Assembly (NCBI GenBank): GCA_026193755.1
Contig: JAPHUI010000391.1
Span: forward strand, 1 to 8,727
Direction of reading: 5' to 3'
Source of the DNA: Ignavibacteriaceae bacterium
GTDB taxonomy: Bacteria; Bacteroidota; Ignavibacteria; Ignavibacteriales; Ignavibacteriaceae
DNA length: 8,727 nucleotides
Shown here: positions 1 through 6,895 of the stretch, piece after piece
Numbering within the stretch: the first letter of the stretch is position 1
Layout: every line of letters begins with the position of its first letter
Program-made: the position numbers and the translations under genes
Notes under the pieces: model-generated
The model's database searches: none
What the model was told of the DNA's origin: nothing
The model's input: only the letters and a program-made list of their open reading frames with translations

Positions 1-729
1 TACAAGGAAGGTAAAGAGCTAAATGATATTGAAATACCCGGCAGAGTTTTAACTCAAATGATTTCTAGCGGCGATGATATCCTATTTACCACAGAAATTG
101 GTTCAGGTTTTCGATACAGTTCTTCAGGGAATAAAATCTGGGAGACACATACGCGTAAACCAACTCGCTGTTCTCCGGCAATGGTAAATGCTTTGTTCAT
201 TTTTGGAAATGATGATGGTGAAATTATAGCTCTTAATGCAACGACAGGCGATTCTGTCTATGTGCAAAATATTGGTGGTTTTTTTTACTCCGGTTTAACA
301 ATTTCAGGTAATACAATCTATGCTGGAAATGATAATGGGAATATTTATGCGCTCAATGTTAAGGATGGTGAGATTATCTGGCATTTTGATACTGGCAGCA
401 AAATAATTATGAATCCTGCTGTTGATGAAAATAATGTCTATGTCGGAAACTTAGCTGGTGTCTTCTTTTCACTAGATAAAAACAGCGGCGAAAAAAAATG
501 GAGCACAAGTTTTAGCGGCGTTTTGAATTCCACACCCTTGGTCACAAATAATTTAATTATTCTACCTGATGTTCTTTTTTCTTTACACTTTCTGGATAAG
601 GAAACAGGTAAAGTTATTAAATCGATTCCGCTTGAAGGAAGGGCTAAACTTTCACCTGTAATTCATAAAAATATTTTATTTATCGGATTTGATGATGGGA
701 TAATAAGAGCCTATGAATTTATTGACTAA
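1..729 (+). CDS. PQQ-type beta-propeller repeat protein, 5'-truncated
   Basis: The frame is open from base 1, so the true start lies upstream; 242 residues and a TAA stop are visible. The ATG at 58 is internal, because the propeller pattern is already running before it. The protein is a series of blades with the signature G-N-D-x-G-x-I-x-A-L-x-x-x-x-G, followed by W or V: clear copies lie around visible residues 69-86, 109-127 and 149-167, with weaker ones near 189-206 and at the C-terminal 'GFDDGIIRAYEF'. This matches the PQQ/quinoprotein-alcohol-dehydrogenase-like fold also seen in BamB and in many exported Bacteroidota proteins. No dehydrogenase catalytic residues can be identified in the visible part, so a binding or scaffold role is more likely than an enzyme. 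The N-terminus, including any signal peptide or kinase domain, is not visible. Its end overlaps the next gene by 17 bases, which suggests co-translation. Confidence 0.8.
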   Translation, partial: YKEGKELNDIEIPGRVLTQMISSGDDILFTTEIGSGFRYSSSGNKIWETHTRKPTRCSPAMVNALFIFGNDDGEIIALNATTGDSVYVQNIGGFFYSGLTISGNTIYAGNDNGNIYALNVKDGEIIWHFDTGSKIIMNPAVDENNVYVGNLAGVFFSLDKNSGEKKWSTSFSGVLNSTPLVTNNLIILPDVLFSLHFLDKETGKVIKSIPLEGRAKLSPVIHKNILFIGFDDGIIRAYEFID

Positions 730-1441
730 AATAACTTTAATTCTAACATTTGCTTCCTGCAATAATTTTTTATTCGGACAGGATTGTAAAGCTACAGTGT
801 CAATAAAAACTGACGTCGATAAAGCAAAACTTTTCGTGGATGATGTCTATGCAGGTATGGGAAATAATTTCATAACTAAATTGGATTCCGGCAGACATGT
901 AATTTATATTACAGAAAATTTTTGGAAGTGGAAATCTAAATCGATTAGCGATACAATAAACATATTTAACTGTAGTGATATTATTCTTAATTATTCTTTA
1001 AATGGTCAAAAAATTCTCAATACCGAACCTCAGGATGTTTATGTATTCAAAGGAGATTCTCTTATCGGTTTTACGCCGCTTTTACTTGATTTACAAAAAG
1101 GTAAATACACACTTGAAAAACCAGATTACACGCAAAAAACTATTAACTTTCAGGAAATTGTTTCCGGAGAGAAGCCAGAACTTCAGTTTGTAGGTCAGGA
1201 AAAAGGTAAAAGTTTTTACGAAACAACGTTATTTAAAGTTCTTGTTGGTACAGCACTTGCCCTTGGCGCAACAACAGCTTATTATAAACTTGAAGCAGAC
1301 AAAAAATTTGATGAGTACCAGATAACCGGCAACCCAGAATTATTAGATCAGACAAACCGATATGATTTAATAAGCGGAGTCACCTTTGTTGCTATGCAAA
1401 TAAACTTTGGCTTAATTTTATATTTATTCCTCTCCGATTAA
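713..1441 (+). CDS. Secreted/membrane PEGA-like protein, function unknown
   Basis: This 242-residue protein has a hydrophobic N-terminal signal peptide with probable cleavage near 'LFG/QD' (residue 22-23), a common Bacteroidota style. Cys16 is preceded by F-A-S, a poor lipobox, so lipoprotein status is doubtful. Two short beta-rich units follow. Residues about 28-95 resemble a PEGA domain ('KLFVDDVYAGMG', then 'LDSGRHVIYI'), and about 103-145 form a second copy ('VYVFKGDSLIGFTPLLLDL', then 'KGKYTLE'). PEGA domains are surface or periplasmic beta modules of uncertain role. The C-terminal part has a hydrophobic segment at about 173-190, a charged Tyr/Asp-rich linker with 'YKLEADKKFDEY' and 'LLDQTNRYD', and a second hydrophobic segment at about 218-240. 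The start at 713 lies inside the preceding propeller gene with no good Shine-Dalgarno, so translational coupling is inferred. A function cannot be assigned from sequence. Confidence 0.75.
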   Translation: MNLLTKITLILTFASCNNFLFGQDCKATVSIKTDVDKAKLFVDDVYAGMGNNFITKLDSGRHVIYITENFWKWKSKSISDTINIFNCSDIILNYSLNGQKILNTEPQDVYVFKGDSLIGFTPLLLDLQKGKYTLEKPDYTQKTINFQEIVSGEKPELQFVGQEKGKSFYETTLFKVLVGTALALGATTAYYKLEADKKFDEYQITGNPELLDQTNRYDLISGVTFVAMQINFGLILYLFLSD

Positions 1442-1488
1442 TTCCATCCAATTCACTAAATTAGAAAAGTGTAACTAAAAATTAATCG

Positions 1489-2343
1489 ATGATTACTGTT
1501 CTAGAATCAATTAATCTGTCTGCTCAATATTTAGCCCAAAAGGGTATTGAATCTTCTCGTATTAATGCTGAGCTTCTGCTTGCAGATATACTGTGTTGCA
1601 AACGATTGGATCTCTATCTTTCCTTTGACAAACCACTCGGTAACCAGGAAATAGAAAAATACCGTGATTATATAAGAAGAAGAGGAAATTTTGAGCCTCT
1701 TCAATATATTACTGGTAAGGTTGATTTTTATGGAATAGAATTAAAAGTGAACTCTTCGGTATTAATTCCACGACCGGAAACTGAGCTTCTTGTTGAAAAT
1801 ATTTTAAATGCGTTATCCAGGGATAAAGAATCAACAATTCTGGATATCGGGTGCGGAAGCGGAAACATAACAATAGCTCTGGCAGTGAATTTAGCTTTTT
1901 CAAAATTTATTTGTACGGATACGAGTGATGATGCTTTGAATGTTGCGAAAGAAAATGCTGAAAAATATTTTGTAGCAGGCAGGGTTAAATTTGAGAAGCA
2001 CAATATTTTAAAAGAAGAATTAAATTACTTTCCGCAGTTTGATATCATAGTTTCAAATCCTCCGTATGTTTCCAGAGAAGATTTTAAATCTCTTCAAAAG
2101 GAGATTAGAGAATTTGAACCGAAATCAGCAGTAACTGATAATAGCGATGGCTATACTTTTTTCAGAGAGATATCAAGGAAATCATTGAAAAAACTTAAAG
2201 ATGGGGGCAAATTATTTTTTGAAGTCGCTGAGGGGCAGAGTAAAGGTGTAACAGAGATTATGAAAGAAAATAATTTTAAAAATATTACAGTAATTAAGGA
2301 TTACCAGAATATTGATCGGATCATTTTTGGAGAAATGAAATGA
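1489..2343 (+). CDS. prmC: Peptide chain release factor N5-glutamine methyltransferase (PrmC/HemK)
   Basis: PrmC transfers a methyl group from S-adenosylmethionine to the glutamine of the GGQ motif in release factors RF1 and RF2, which raises the efficiency of peptide release in the cytoplasm. The 284-residue length is normal for the family. The N-terminal helical release-factor-binding domain spans about residues 1-75. The linker motif 'YITGKVDFYG' (73-82) and 'LIPRPETE' (92-99) are highly typical. SAM motif I is 'DIGCGSGNI' (119-127), and the catalytic/substrate-binding NPPY motif is at 190-193, followed by V-S-R-E-D. The ATG at 1489 gives the expected N-terminus but has no visible Shine-Dalgarno. 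A 47-base gap separates it from the PEGA-like gene, and it is the first gene of a tight run. Its last four bases overlap the dtd start. Confidence 0.96.
   Translation: MITVLESINLSAQYLAQKGIESSRINAELLLADILCCKRLDLYLSFDKPLGNQEIEKYRDYIRRRGNFEPLQYITGKVDFYGIELKVNSSVLIPRPETELLVENILNALSRDKESTILDIGCGSGNITIALAVNLAFSKFICTDTSDDALNVAKENAEKYFVAGRVKFEKHNILKEELNYFPQFDIIVSNPPYVSREDFKSLQKEIREFEPKSAVTDNSDGYTFFREISRKSLKKLKDGGKLFFEVAEGQSKGVTEIMKENNFKNITVIKDYQNIDRIIFGEMK
2329..2332 (+). promoter_or_regulatory. Ribosome binding site for dtd inside prmC
   Basis: GGAG lies 7 bases before the ATG at 2340, within the last codons of prmC. It supports the ATGA-overlap start of dtd. The nearby ATG at 2335 is in the prmC frame and cannot start dtd. 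Confidence 0.55.
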
Positions 2344-2804
2344 AAGCAATTGTCCAGAGAGTTAAATCTGCATCTGTCAATATTACAAATGAGAACTATA
2401 CCAAGAAAATCGGCAAAGGACTTCTGATTCTACTCGGAATAAAAACAGGTGACAATGAAGAAGATGTATTTTTTGTTGCTGATAAATGCTGTAACCTCAG
2501 AATTTTTGAAGATGAAGAAGATAAAATGAATAAATCCGTTAAAGATGTTTCAGGTGAAATCCTTATTATCTCTCAATTTACAATTTACGGTGAAACCTCA
2601 AAAGGTAACAGACCAAGTTTCATAGAAGCAGCCAGACCGGAAGAGGCTGTACCTTTATACAATAAGTTTATTTCAAGAGTCAAAGAAAACCTTGGTGAAG
2701 AAAAAGTTAAGGCAGGTATTTTTGGTGCAATGATGAATATCGAGCTTATAAATTATGGTCCGGTGACAGTTATCGTTGAATCTAAAAAAATAAGTAATAA
2801 ATAA
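2340..2804 (+). CDS. dtd: D-aminoacyl-tRNA deacylase (DTD)
   Basis: DTD hydrolyses D-amino acids (and glycine mischarged on tRNA-Ala) from tRNA, keeping D-residues out of translation. It acts in the cytoplasm as a homodimer. The protein is 154 residues, close to the family norm of about 145-150. It begins with 'MKAIVQRVKSASV', the standard DTD N-terminus. Both signature motifs are intact: SQFT at residues 78-81 and the Gly-cisPro motif N-Y-G-P-V-T at 138-143, preceded by the usual 'GIFGAMMNIEL' strand. 'RPSF' at 91-94 is also conserved. The start overlaps the prmC stop as ATGA, with GGAG 7 bases upstream, so it is probably translationally coupled to prmC. Both genes serve accurate translation, which makes the pairing functionally sensible. 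Confidence 0.97.
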   Translation: MKAIVQRVKSASVNITNENYTKKIGKGLLILLGIKTGDNEEDVFFVADKCCNLRIFEDEEDKMNKSVKDVSGEILIISQFTIYGETSKGNRPSFIEAARPEEAVPLYNKFISRVKENLGEEKVKAGIFGAMMNIELINYGPVTVIVESKKISNK

Positions 2805-2822
2805 GGATTTCTGGTCGAAGCG

Positions 2823-3728
2823 ATGCATAACATTTTAATGGTATTTCTAGATGGAGTTGGAATTGGGAAGAAGGATGCATTGAATAATCCCTTCTTCAAA
2901 TATGGATTTAAAGCTTTTGAAAATATATTTAAAAATATACCGTCACTCAACAACCAATCTTTAACAAACGGGACTCATTTTCTTTTTCCTACTGATGCTA
3001 CACTTGGAGTCGAAGGATTACCGCAAAGTGGAACCGGGCAAGCATCATTATTTTGTGGTTTTAATGCTCCGAAGTTTGTCGGTAAACATTTTGGACCATA
3101 TCCATACTCAACTACAATTCCGATTCTTCAAAAAGAAAATATCCTGGTTTATTTCAAAGAGAAATATAAAAGTAGTTATTTTGCAAATGCCTACCCGAAA
3201 GCTTTTTTCGATTATATAAATTCCGGCAGATCTCGCTTAAGTGTAACAACTCTGACCTGCAAGCTTACTGGAATTAAGTTGAACCATGTAACTGAAGTAA
3301 GAACCGGTAAAGCTTTAACCGCTGAACTGACAAATGAAAGATGGAACCAGAGGCTGGGTTATAAGCTTAAAGTAATAAAACCTAAAACTGCTGCACGCAG
3401 GCTATTAAAAATTGCAAAAAAAAATAAATTTACTTTATACGAATACTATTTAAGTGATCATCTTGGGCACTTAAGGTTAGCTAACGAGTTCGAAAAGCTG
3501 TTTGCTGAGATGGATGAATTTTTATTTACGTTGTTAAATGAGGTTGATTCTCAACAAATGAAACTGGTAATTTGTTCAGATCACGGAAATCTCGAAGATC
3601 TATCCATAAAAACCCATACAAGAAATCCTGCGCTTACTATAACTGCGGGAAAAGCAGCGAAAGCAATTGCCGAGTCTGTTAAGGATATCACTCAGGTCAA
3701 AGAAGCAATTATTAAATCTTGCATATGA
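2823..3728 (+). CDS. Alkaline phosphatase-superfamily metalloenzyme, substrate unknown
   Basis: This 301-residue protein has the metal-ligand pattern of the alkaline phosphatase/phosphoglyceromutase (iPGM, phosphopentomutase) superfamily. 'VFLDGVGIG' supplies Asp10. 'LPQSGTGQASLFCG' (66-79) contains the likely nucleophile, with Ser75 the best candidate. 'SDHLGH' (211-216) supplies Asp212 and His216. 'CSDHGNLED' (251-259) supplies Asp253 and His254, and 'THTRNP' (264-269) supplies His265. A two-metal site (Mn or Zn) therefore looks complete. The protein is much shorter than 2,3-bisphosphoglycerate-independent phosphoglycerate mutase (about 510 residues) and lacks its inserted domain; it is also shorter than phosphopentomutase (about 390 residues). 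It has no signal peptide, so it should be cytoplasmic. It lies 18 bases after dtd, and its stop overlaps the comEC start as ATGA. A phosphatase, phosphomutase or phosphodiesterase reaction is inferred; the substrate cannot be read from sequence. Confidence 0.85.
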   Translation: MHNILMVFLDGVGIGKKDALNNPFFKYGFKAFENIFKNIPSLNNQSLTNGTHFLFPTDATLGVEGLPQSGTGQASLFCGFNAPKFVGKHFGPYPYSTTIPILQKENILVYFKEKYKSSYFANAYPKAFFDYINSGRSRLSVTTLTCKLTGIKLNHVTEVRTGKALTAELTNERWNQRLGYKLKVIKPKTAARRLLKIAKKNKFTLYEYYLSDHLGHLRLANEFEKLFAEMDEFLFTLLNEVDSQQMKLVICSDHGNLEDLSIKTHTRNPALTITAGKAAKAIAESVKDITQVKEAIIKSCI

Positions 3729-6115
3729 AAGATTATCCTGTTATAAAAGTTACTATTCTTTTTATTATTGGCATTTTGTCTGCTCATTTTTTCGATGTAA
3801 ATATTATAGTAGTGAGCGCACTATTCATTGCTGGTGTCGTTTTACTGCTTTTTCATAAAAGATTCAGCGATAATTTTTACTACTCGTTTTTAGTCTTTCT
3901 TGTTTCTGGAATTTTAGTTTTTTCGATTGGTAACCTGCTGGCAAAAGAAAATGAAATCTCATTCTCCCCGTTTTTAACTAATATAGATAAAGTTAAAAAT
4001 ACAACGGCGATAGGGAGAATAGACAGGATTGATCTTATAAAAAGCAATGAACTTATTTTATATCTGAATGCTGATTCTGTTTACTCAGAGGAATTTTACA
4101 TCAAAGATAAAATTCAATTGATATGCAAGATTAAATCTGATAACAAATCTTTATTTGAATTATATGATAAATTAAAACCCGGTAACTATTTGAAGCTGAC
4201 CGGTTATTATTATAAGGGCAGGGAAAAGCGAAATCCGGGCGAGTTTGACTATGATGCTTATTTGAAATCAAAGGGAATTTTAGGAATACTTAGTATAAAT
4301 GATACTTCCTCAATCAAGGTTATTAATCAACATACAGATTTCTTCAAGAATCTAATTCATCAAACACGGAAAAAAATTGATTGGCAAATAAAAAAATATC
4401 AATCTCCTGAAACTGCTTCTTTGTTGCGTGGATTGCTGCTTGCAGATAGGGGAGAAATTAATTATCAGACCAAGCAGCAATTCACTAATTCGGGGGTGGT
4501 GCATGTTCTCGCAGTTTCCGGATTACATGTTGGTTATATTATTTTGATTTTTCTATTTCTTTTTGGAAGATTTAATTTGTTCCTCCGTTCGATATTAACA
4601 GTCGTTGGTCTGCTTTGCTTTATGTTCATTACGGGAATTCCGCCTTCAGTATTTCGAGCGACGGTGATGGCAATAGTTATTATTGTAGCCTATCTTTCCA
4701 ACCGAAGCACAAATCTATTTAATTCAATTTCAATTGCGGCATTAATAATATTAATTATCAATCCGAATGAAATTTATAATCCTGGTTTTCAACTTTCATT
4801 TGCTGCAGTTCTTTCTATTGCTCTTGTCTATCCTTTCCTTGAAAAACATATAACAAGCTGGAATATTCAAAGCAAAATATTAAAATTTTTTATTGTGCTT
4901 GCGGGAGTATCTTTAAGTGCGCAAATTGGAACTCTCCCATTCACTTTAATGTATTTCAATAAATTTTCAATCATTGCTTTGTTTACCAATCTTATTGTAA
5001 TTCCAACGATTGGCTTCATAATCGCTACGGCAGTTGTAACTTTAGCATTATCTTCATTTTTACCCGTAATTGCAATTTACTTTGCCACAGCTAATGATTT
5101 GATTACAAAATGGACATTAAGCTTGATAAAATTCTCAGGTGAATTAAGTTTTTCGCATGTCAATATTTACGATTACACACTTACTGATTTAATTTTATTT
5201 TACCTGATGCTTGCAATTCTACTTTATTATTTACCTCGATTCAAAAACAGAATTGTAAAAGTTGCTCTATTCGGTCTGGTTGCAGCTAATGTAATTCTTT
5301 ATTCCTCAATTGATAGTATCAATCTTCTTCCTGAAAATTATCTAAGTGTGTTTATGATTGATGTAGGGCAGGGAGATTCATTTCTTATCCGATTCCCGAA
5401 TGGAAAAACTGCGTTAGTTGATGCCGGAAATACAACAATCGCCTTTGATAATGGTGAAAGAGTGATAATTCCTTTACTTAAATATTTAGGAATTGAAAAA
5501 ATAAACTATGGTTTAGTATCTCATATAGATGCTGATCATTACGGCGGATTTGTTGCTTTGGTCCTTGATGGTTTAATCGGTGAAATTTATAAACCAACAC
5601 TTGATACTTCATTAAGCAAAGATAAAAGATTTGAAGAATTCCTTGTAGAAAGAAAAATTCCGGTTAAGTATTATTCAGAAAGTAAAATGGAAATCGGGAA
5701 TGCGGCTCTATACTTTTTATATGATAGTAAAATTGATAATATTGCAGGAGAATCAACCAATAACCACAGTGGGATCTTCAAATTGGTTTATGGAGAGACC
5801 AGCTTTTTATTTACTGGAGATGTAGAGAAAAACATAGAAAAAATTTATGCTGAAAAGTATAAGAAATTTCTGGATTCAGATGTGCTAAAAGCGGGTCATC
5901 ACGGAAGTAAAACCAGCTCCTCGGACGTATTCTTAAATTACGTAACCCCGAAATACAGTTTGATTAGCGCCGGATTTAAAAATAAATTTGGTCATCCTGC
6001 TTCTGAAGTTATGCAAAGACTTGAAAAGTACGGCTCAACTATTTACAGAACCGATTTGCAAAAGGCTGTGCTTTTAAGATCTGACGGAAAGCGGATTAAC
6101 GTTATAAATTGGTGA
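3725..6115 (+). CDS. comEC: ComEC/Rec2-family competence DNA-uptake channel
   Basis: ComEC forms the inner-membrane channel that carries single-stranded DNA into the cytoplasm during natural transformation. All three family parts are present in 796 residues, a normal length. They are N-terminal membrane segments (about 8-70) followed by a soluble OB-like DUF4131 region (about 90-200); the Competence domain with many membrane helices (about 225-500), including 'HVLAVSGLHVG' (260-270) and 'FRATVMA' (310-316); and a C-terminal metallo-beta-lactamase domain (about 540-796). The last has 'DVGQGDS' (546-552), the H-x-D-x-D-H metal motif (His600, Asp602, Asp604, His605), 'FTGD' (696-699) and 'AGHHGS' (723-728), so the putative nuclease site appears intact. 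I chose ATG 3725 because it gives a 4-base ATGA overlap with the preceding gene; a TTG two codons upstream (3719) is a weaker option. No other competence gene is in the window. Confidence 0.96.
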   Translation: MKDYPVIKVTILFIIGILSAHFFDVNIIVVSALFIAGVVLLLFHKRFSDNFYYSFLVFLVSGILVFSIGNLLAKENEISFSPFLTNIDKVKNTTAIGRIDRIDLIKSNELILYLNADSVYSEEFYIKDKIQLICKIKSDNKSLFELYDKLKPGNYLKLTGYYYKGREKRNPGEFDYDAYLKSKGILGILSINDTSSIKVINQHTDFFKNLIHQTRKKIDWQIKKYQSPETASLLRGLLLADRGEINYQTKQQFTNSGVVHVLAVSGLHVGYIILIFLFLFGRFNLFLRSILTVVGLLCFMFITGIPPSVFRATVMAIVIIVAYLSNRSTNLFNSISIAALIILIINPNEIYNPGFQLSFAAVLSIALVYPFLEKHITSWNIQSKILKFFIVLAGVSLSAQIGTLPFTLMYFNKFSIIALFTNLIVIPTIGFIIATAVVTLALSSFLPVIAIYFATANDLITKWTLSLIKFSGELSFSHVNIYDYTLTDLILFYLMLAILLYYLPRFKNRIVKVALFGLVAANVILYSSIDSINLLPENYLSVFMIDVGQGDSFLIRFPNGKTALVDAGNTTIAFDNGERVIIPLLKYLGIEKINYGLVSHIDADHYGGFVALVLDGLIGEIYKPTLDTSLSKDKRFEEFLVERKIPVKYYSESKMEIGNAALYFLYDSKIDNIAGESTNNHSGIFKLVYGETSFLFTGDVEKNIEKIYAEKYKKFLDSDVLKAGHHGSKTSSSDVFLNYVTPKYSLISAGFKNKFGHPASEVMQRLEKYGSTIYRTDLQKAVLLRSDGKRINVINW

Positions 6116-6152
6116 GTAAATAAATCATTTTAAATAAATAAAGAATAAAACT

Positions 6153-6647
6153 ATGGATAAAAATAAAATTGAAGTCGGTATTATAATGGGGAGTGATTCT
6201 GATCTTCCTATAATGGAAGATGCTGTTAAAGTTCTTCAGGAATTTGGTATCGGGTATGAAGTAAAAGTATTATCTGCTCATCGTACACCGGATCAGCATT
6301 CTGAATATTCAAAATCAGCAGTTGACAGGGGTTTAAAGATTATAATAGCGGCAGCAGGTGGGGCAGCACATTTGCCGGGAGTGACGGCTGCTCATACAAC
6401 ATTGCCAGTAATTGGAGTTCCGATAAAAGGAAAATCTCTTGAGGGTATGGATTCTTTATTATCTATTGTTCAAATGCCGCCAGGTGTACCGGTAGCGACA
6501 GTTTCAATTAATGGTGCGAAGAACGCGGCTCTATTGGCTGTAAGCATAATTGCTATTGGAAACTCCGAAATTAAGAATAAACTGGTTCAGTATAAGAAAA
6601 AAATGGAGAAGGATTCTCTGGCTAAAAATGAGAAAATAAAATTTTAA
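6153..6647 (+). CDS. purE: N5-carboxyaminoimidazole ribonucleotide mutase (PurE, class I)
   Basis: PurE converts N5-carboxyaminoimidazole ribonucleotide to 4-carboxy-5-aminoimidazole ribonucleotide in de novo purine synthesis, acting as a cytoplasmic octamer. The 164-residue protein matches the family from end to end. It has the phosphate-binding 'MGSDSD' (12-17), the catalytic 'SAHRTPD' (41-47, His43), '[11 protein letters not shown]' (66-76) and '[10 protein letters not shown]' (100-109). The mutase type (class I) is favoured by the SAHRTP and GGAAHLPG motifs. Class I enzymes normally work with PurK, which is not in this window and must be elsewhere if present. The gene starts 37 bases after comEC in a very AT-rich gap with no clear Shine-Dalgarno or terminator, so it may be read through from the comEC operon or have its own promoter. 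The C-terminal 25 residues are Lys-rich. Confidence 0.97.
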   Translation: MDKNKIEVGIIMGSDSDLPIMEDAVKVLQEFGIGYEVKVLSAHRTPDQHSEYSKSAVDRGLKIIIAAAGGAAHLPGVTAAHTTLPVIGVPIKGKSLEGMDSLLSIVQMPPGVPVATVSINGAKNAALLAVSIIAIGNSEIKNKLVQYKKKMEKDSLAKNEKIKF

Positions 6648-6829
6648 GGAGTTTTTATCATTTGGTACGAAAATTAGGGAGGAGTCAAACCTTCTTACCA
6701 GGAAAATTTAATGTTGCAAATACTTGCTTTAAAACATAAAATTCCTTAATGTAACGGTAATAATTTTTGTGTGCATAACATTTCAATGATTTTTATCTTC
6801 TCTAATAAATTAAACTATGAATTTCACTT

Positions 6830-6839
6830 TACACGTGTA
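6830..6839. repeat. Perfect 10-base palindrome upstream of the exported-protein gene
   Basis: TACACGTGTA is an exact inverted repeat ending 56 bases before the ATG at 6896. It could be an operator half-site pair, but a 10-base palindrome with no spaced partner can also arise by chance in such AT-rich sequence. Confidence 0.3.
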
Positions 6840-6882
6840 TTCTCTGTTCTACATCTAATCAACATATCATCAATAAATTATC

Positions 6883-6887
6883 GGAGG
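6883..6887 (+). promoter_or_regulatory. Strong ribosome binding site (GGAGG)
   Basis: GGAGG, 8 bases before the ATG at 6896, is a full match to the anti-Shine-Dalgarno core. It fixes the start of the exported protein, where a signal peptide begins directly. The housekeeping genes in this window have weaker or no such site. Confidence 0.8.
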
Positions 6888-6895
6888 TCTATCTT

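Larger units (their letters stand above)
6648..6895 (+). other. Non-coding stretch / leader before the exported-protein gene
   Basis: These 248 bases hold no gene I can support. The longest candidate frames are a 25-codon one from TTG 6662 and a 12-codon one from ATG 6711, neither resembling a known protein. The region must contain the end of the upstream transcript and probably a promoter for the 6896 gene. I cannot find a hairpin followed by a T-run, nor an exact match to the Bacteroidota promoter consensus (TTTG, then TAnnTTTG). The 3' end contains a palindrome and a strong ribosome binding site, listed separately. Confidence 0.6.

Noticed and set aside
1002..1193. Alternative-frame open stretch within the PEGA-like gene, and similar ones at 1709-2003 (minus), 2753-2953 (minus), 2995-3219 and 3667-3858.
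   Set aside because: They all overlap well-supported genes in other frames and encode no recognisable protein.
3416..3424. A run of nine A in the metalloenzyme gene (also eight-base A or T runs in the propeller gene), possible slippage or frameshift sites.
   Set aside because: The frames and conserved motifs continue unbroken across the runs, so there is no sign of a frameshift or programmed slippage.
6662..6739. A 25-codon frame from TTG after an AAGGAG-like stretch, directly downstream of purE.
   Set aside because: It has a non-ATG start, a long spacing to the purine-rich stretch, no recognisable protein character and very short length.
6711..6749. A 12-codon frame from ATG with AGGA 7 bases upstream, a possible leader peptide.
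   Set aside because: It is too short to judge, and no attenuator-type hairpin or codon run is visible nearby.
6644..6749. Inverted copies of TTAAGGA / TCCTTAA flanking about 92 bases after purE.
   Set aside because: Seven matched bases, mostly A/T, over such a long loop are expected by chance. There is no T-run to make a terminator and no target duplication to suggest an element.
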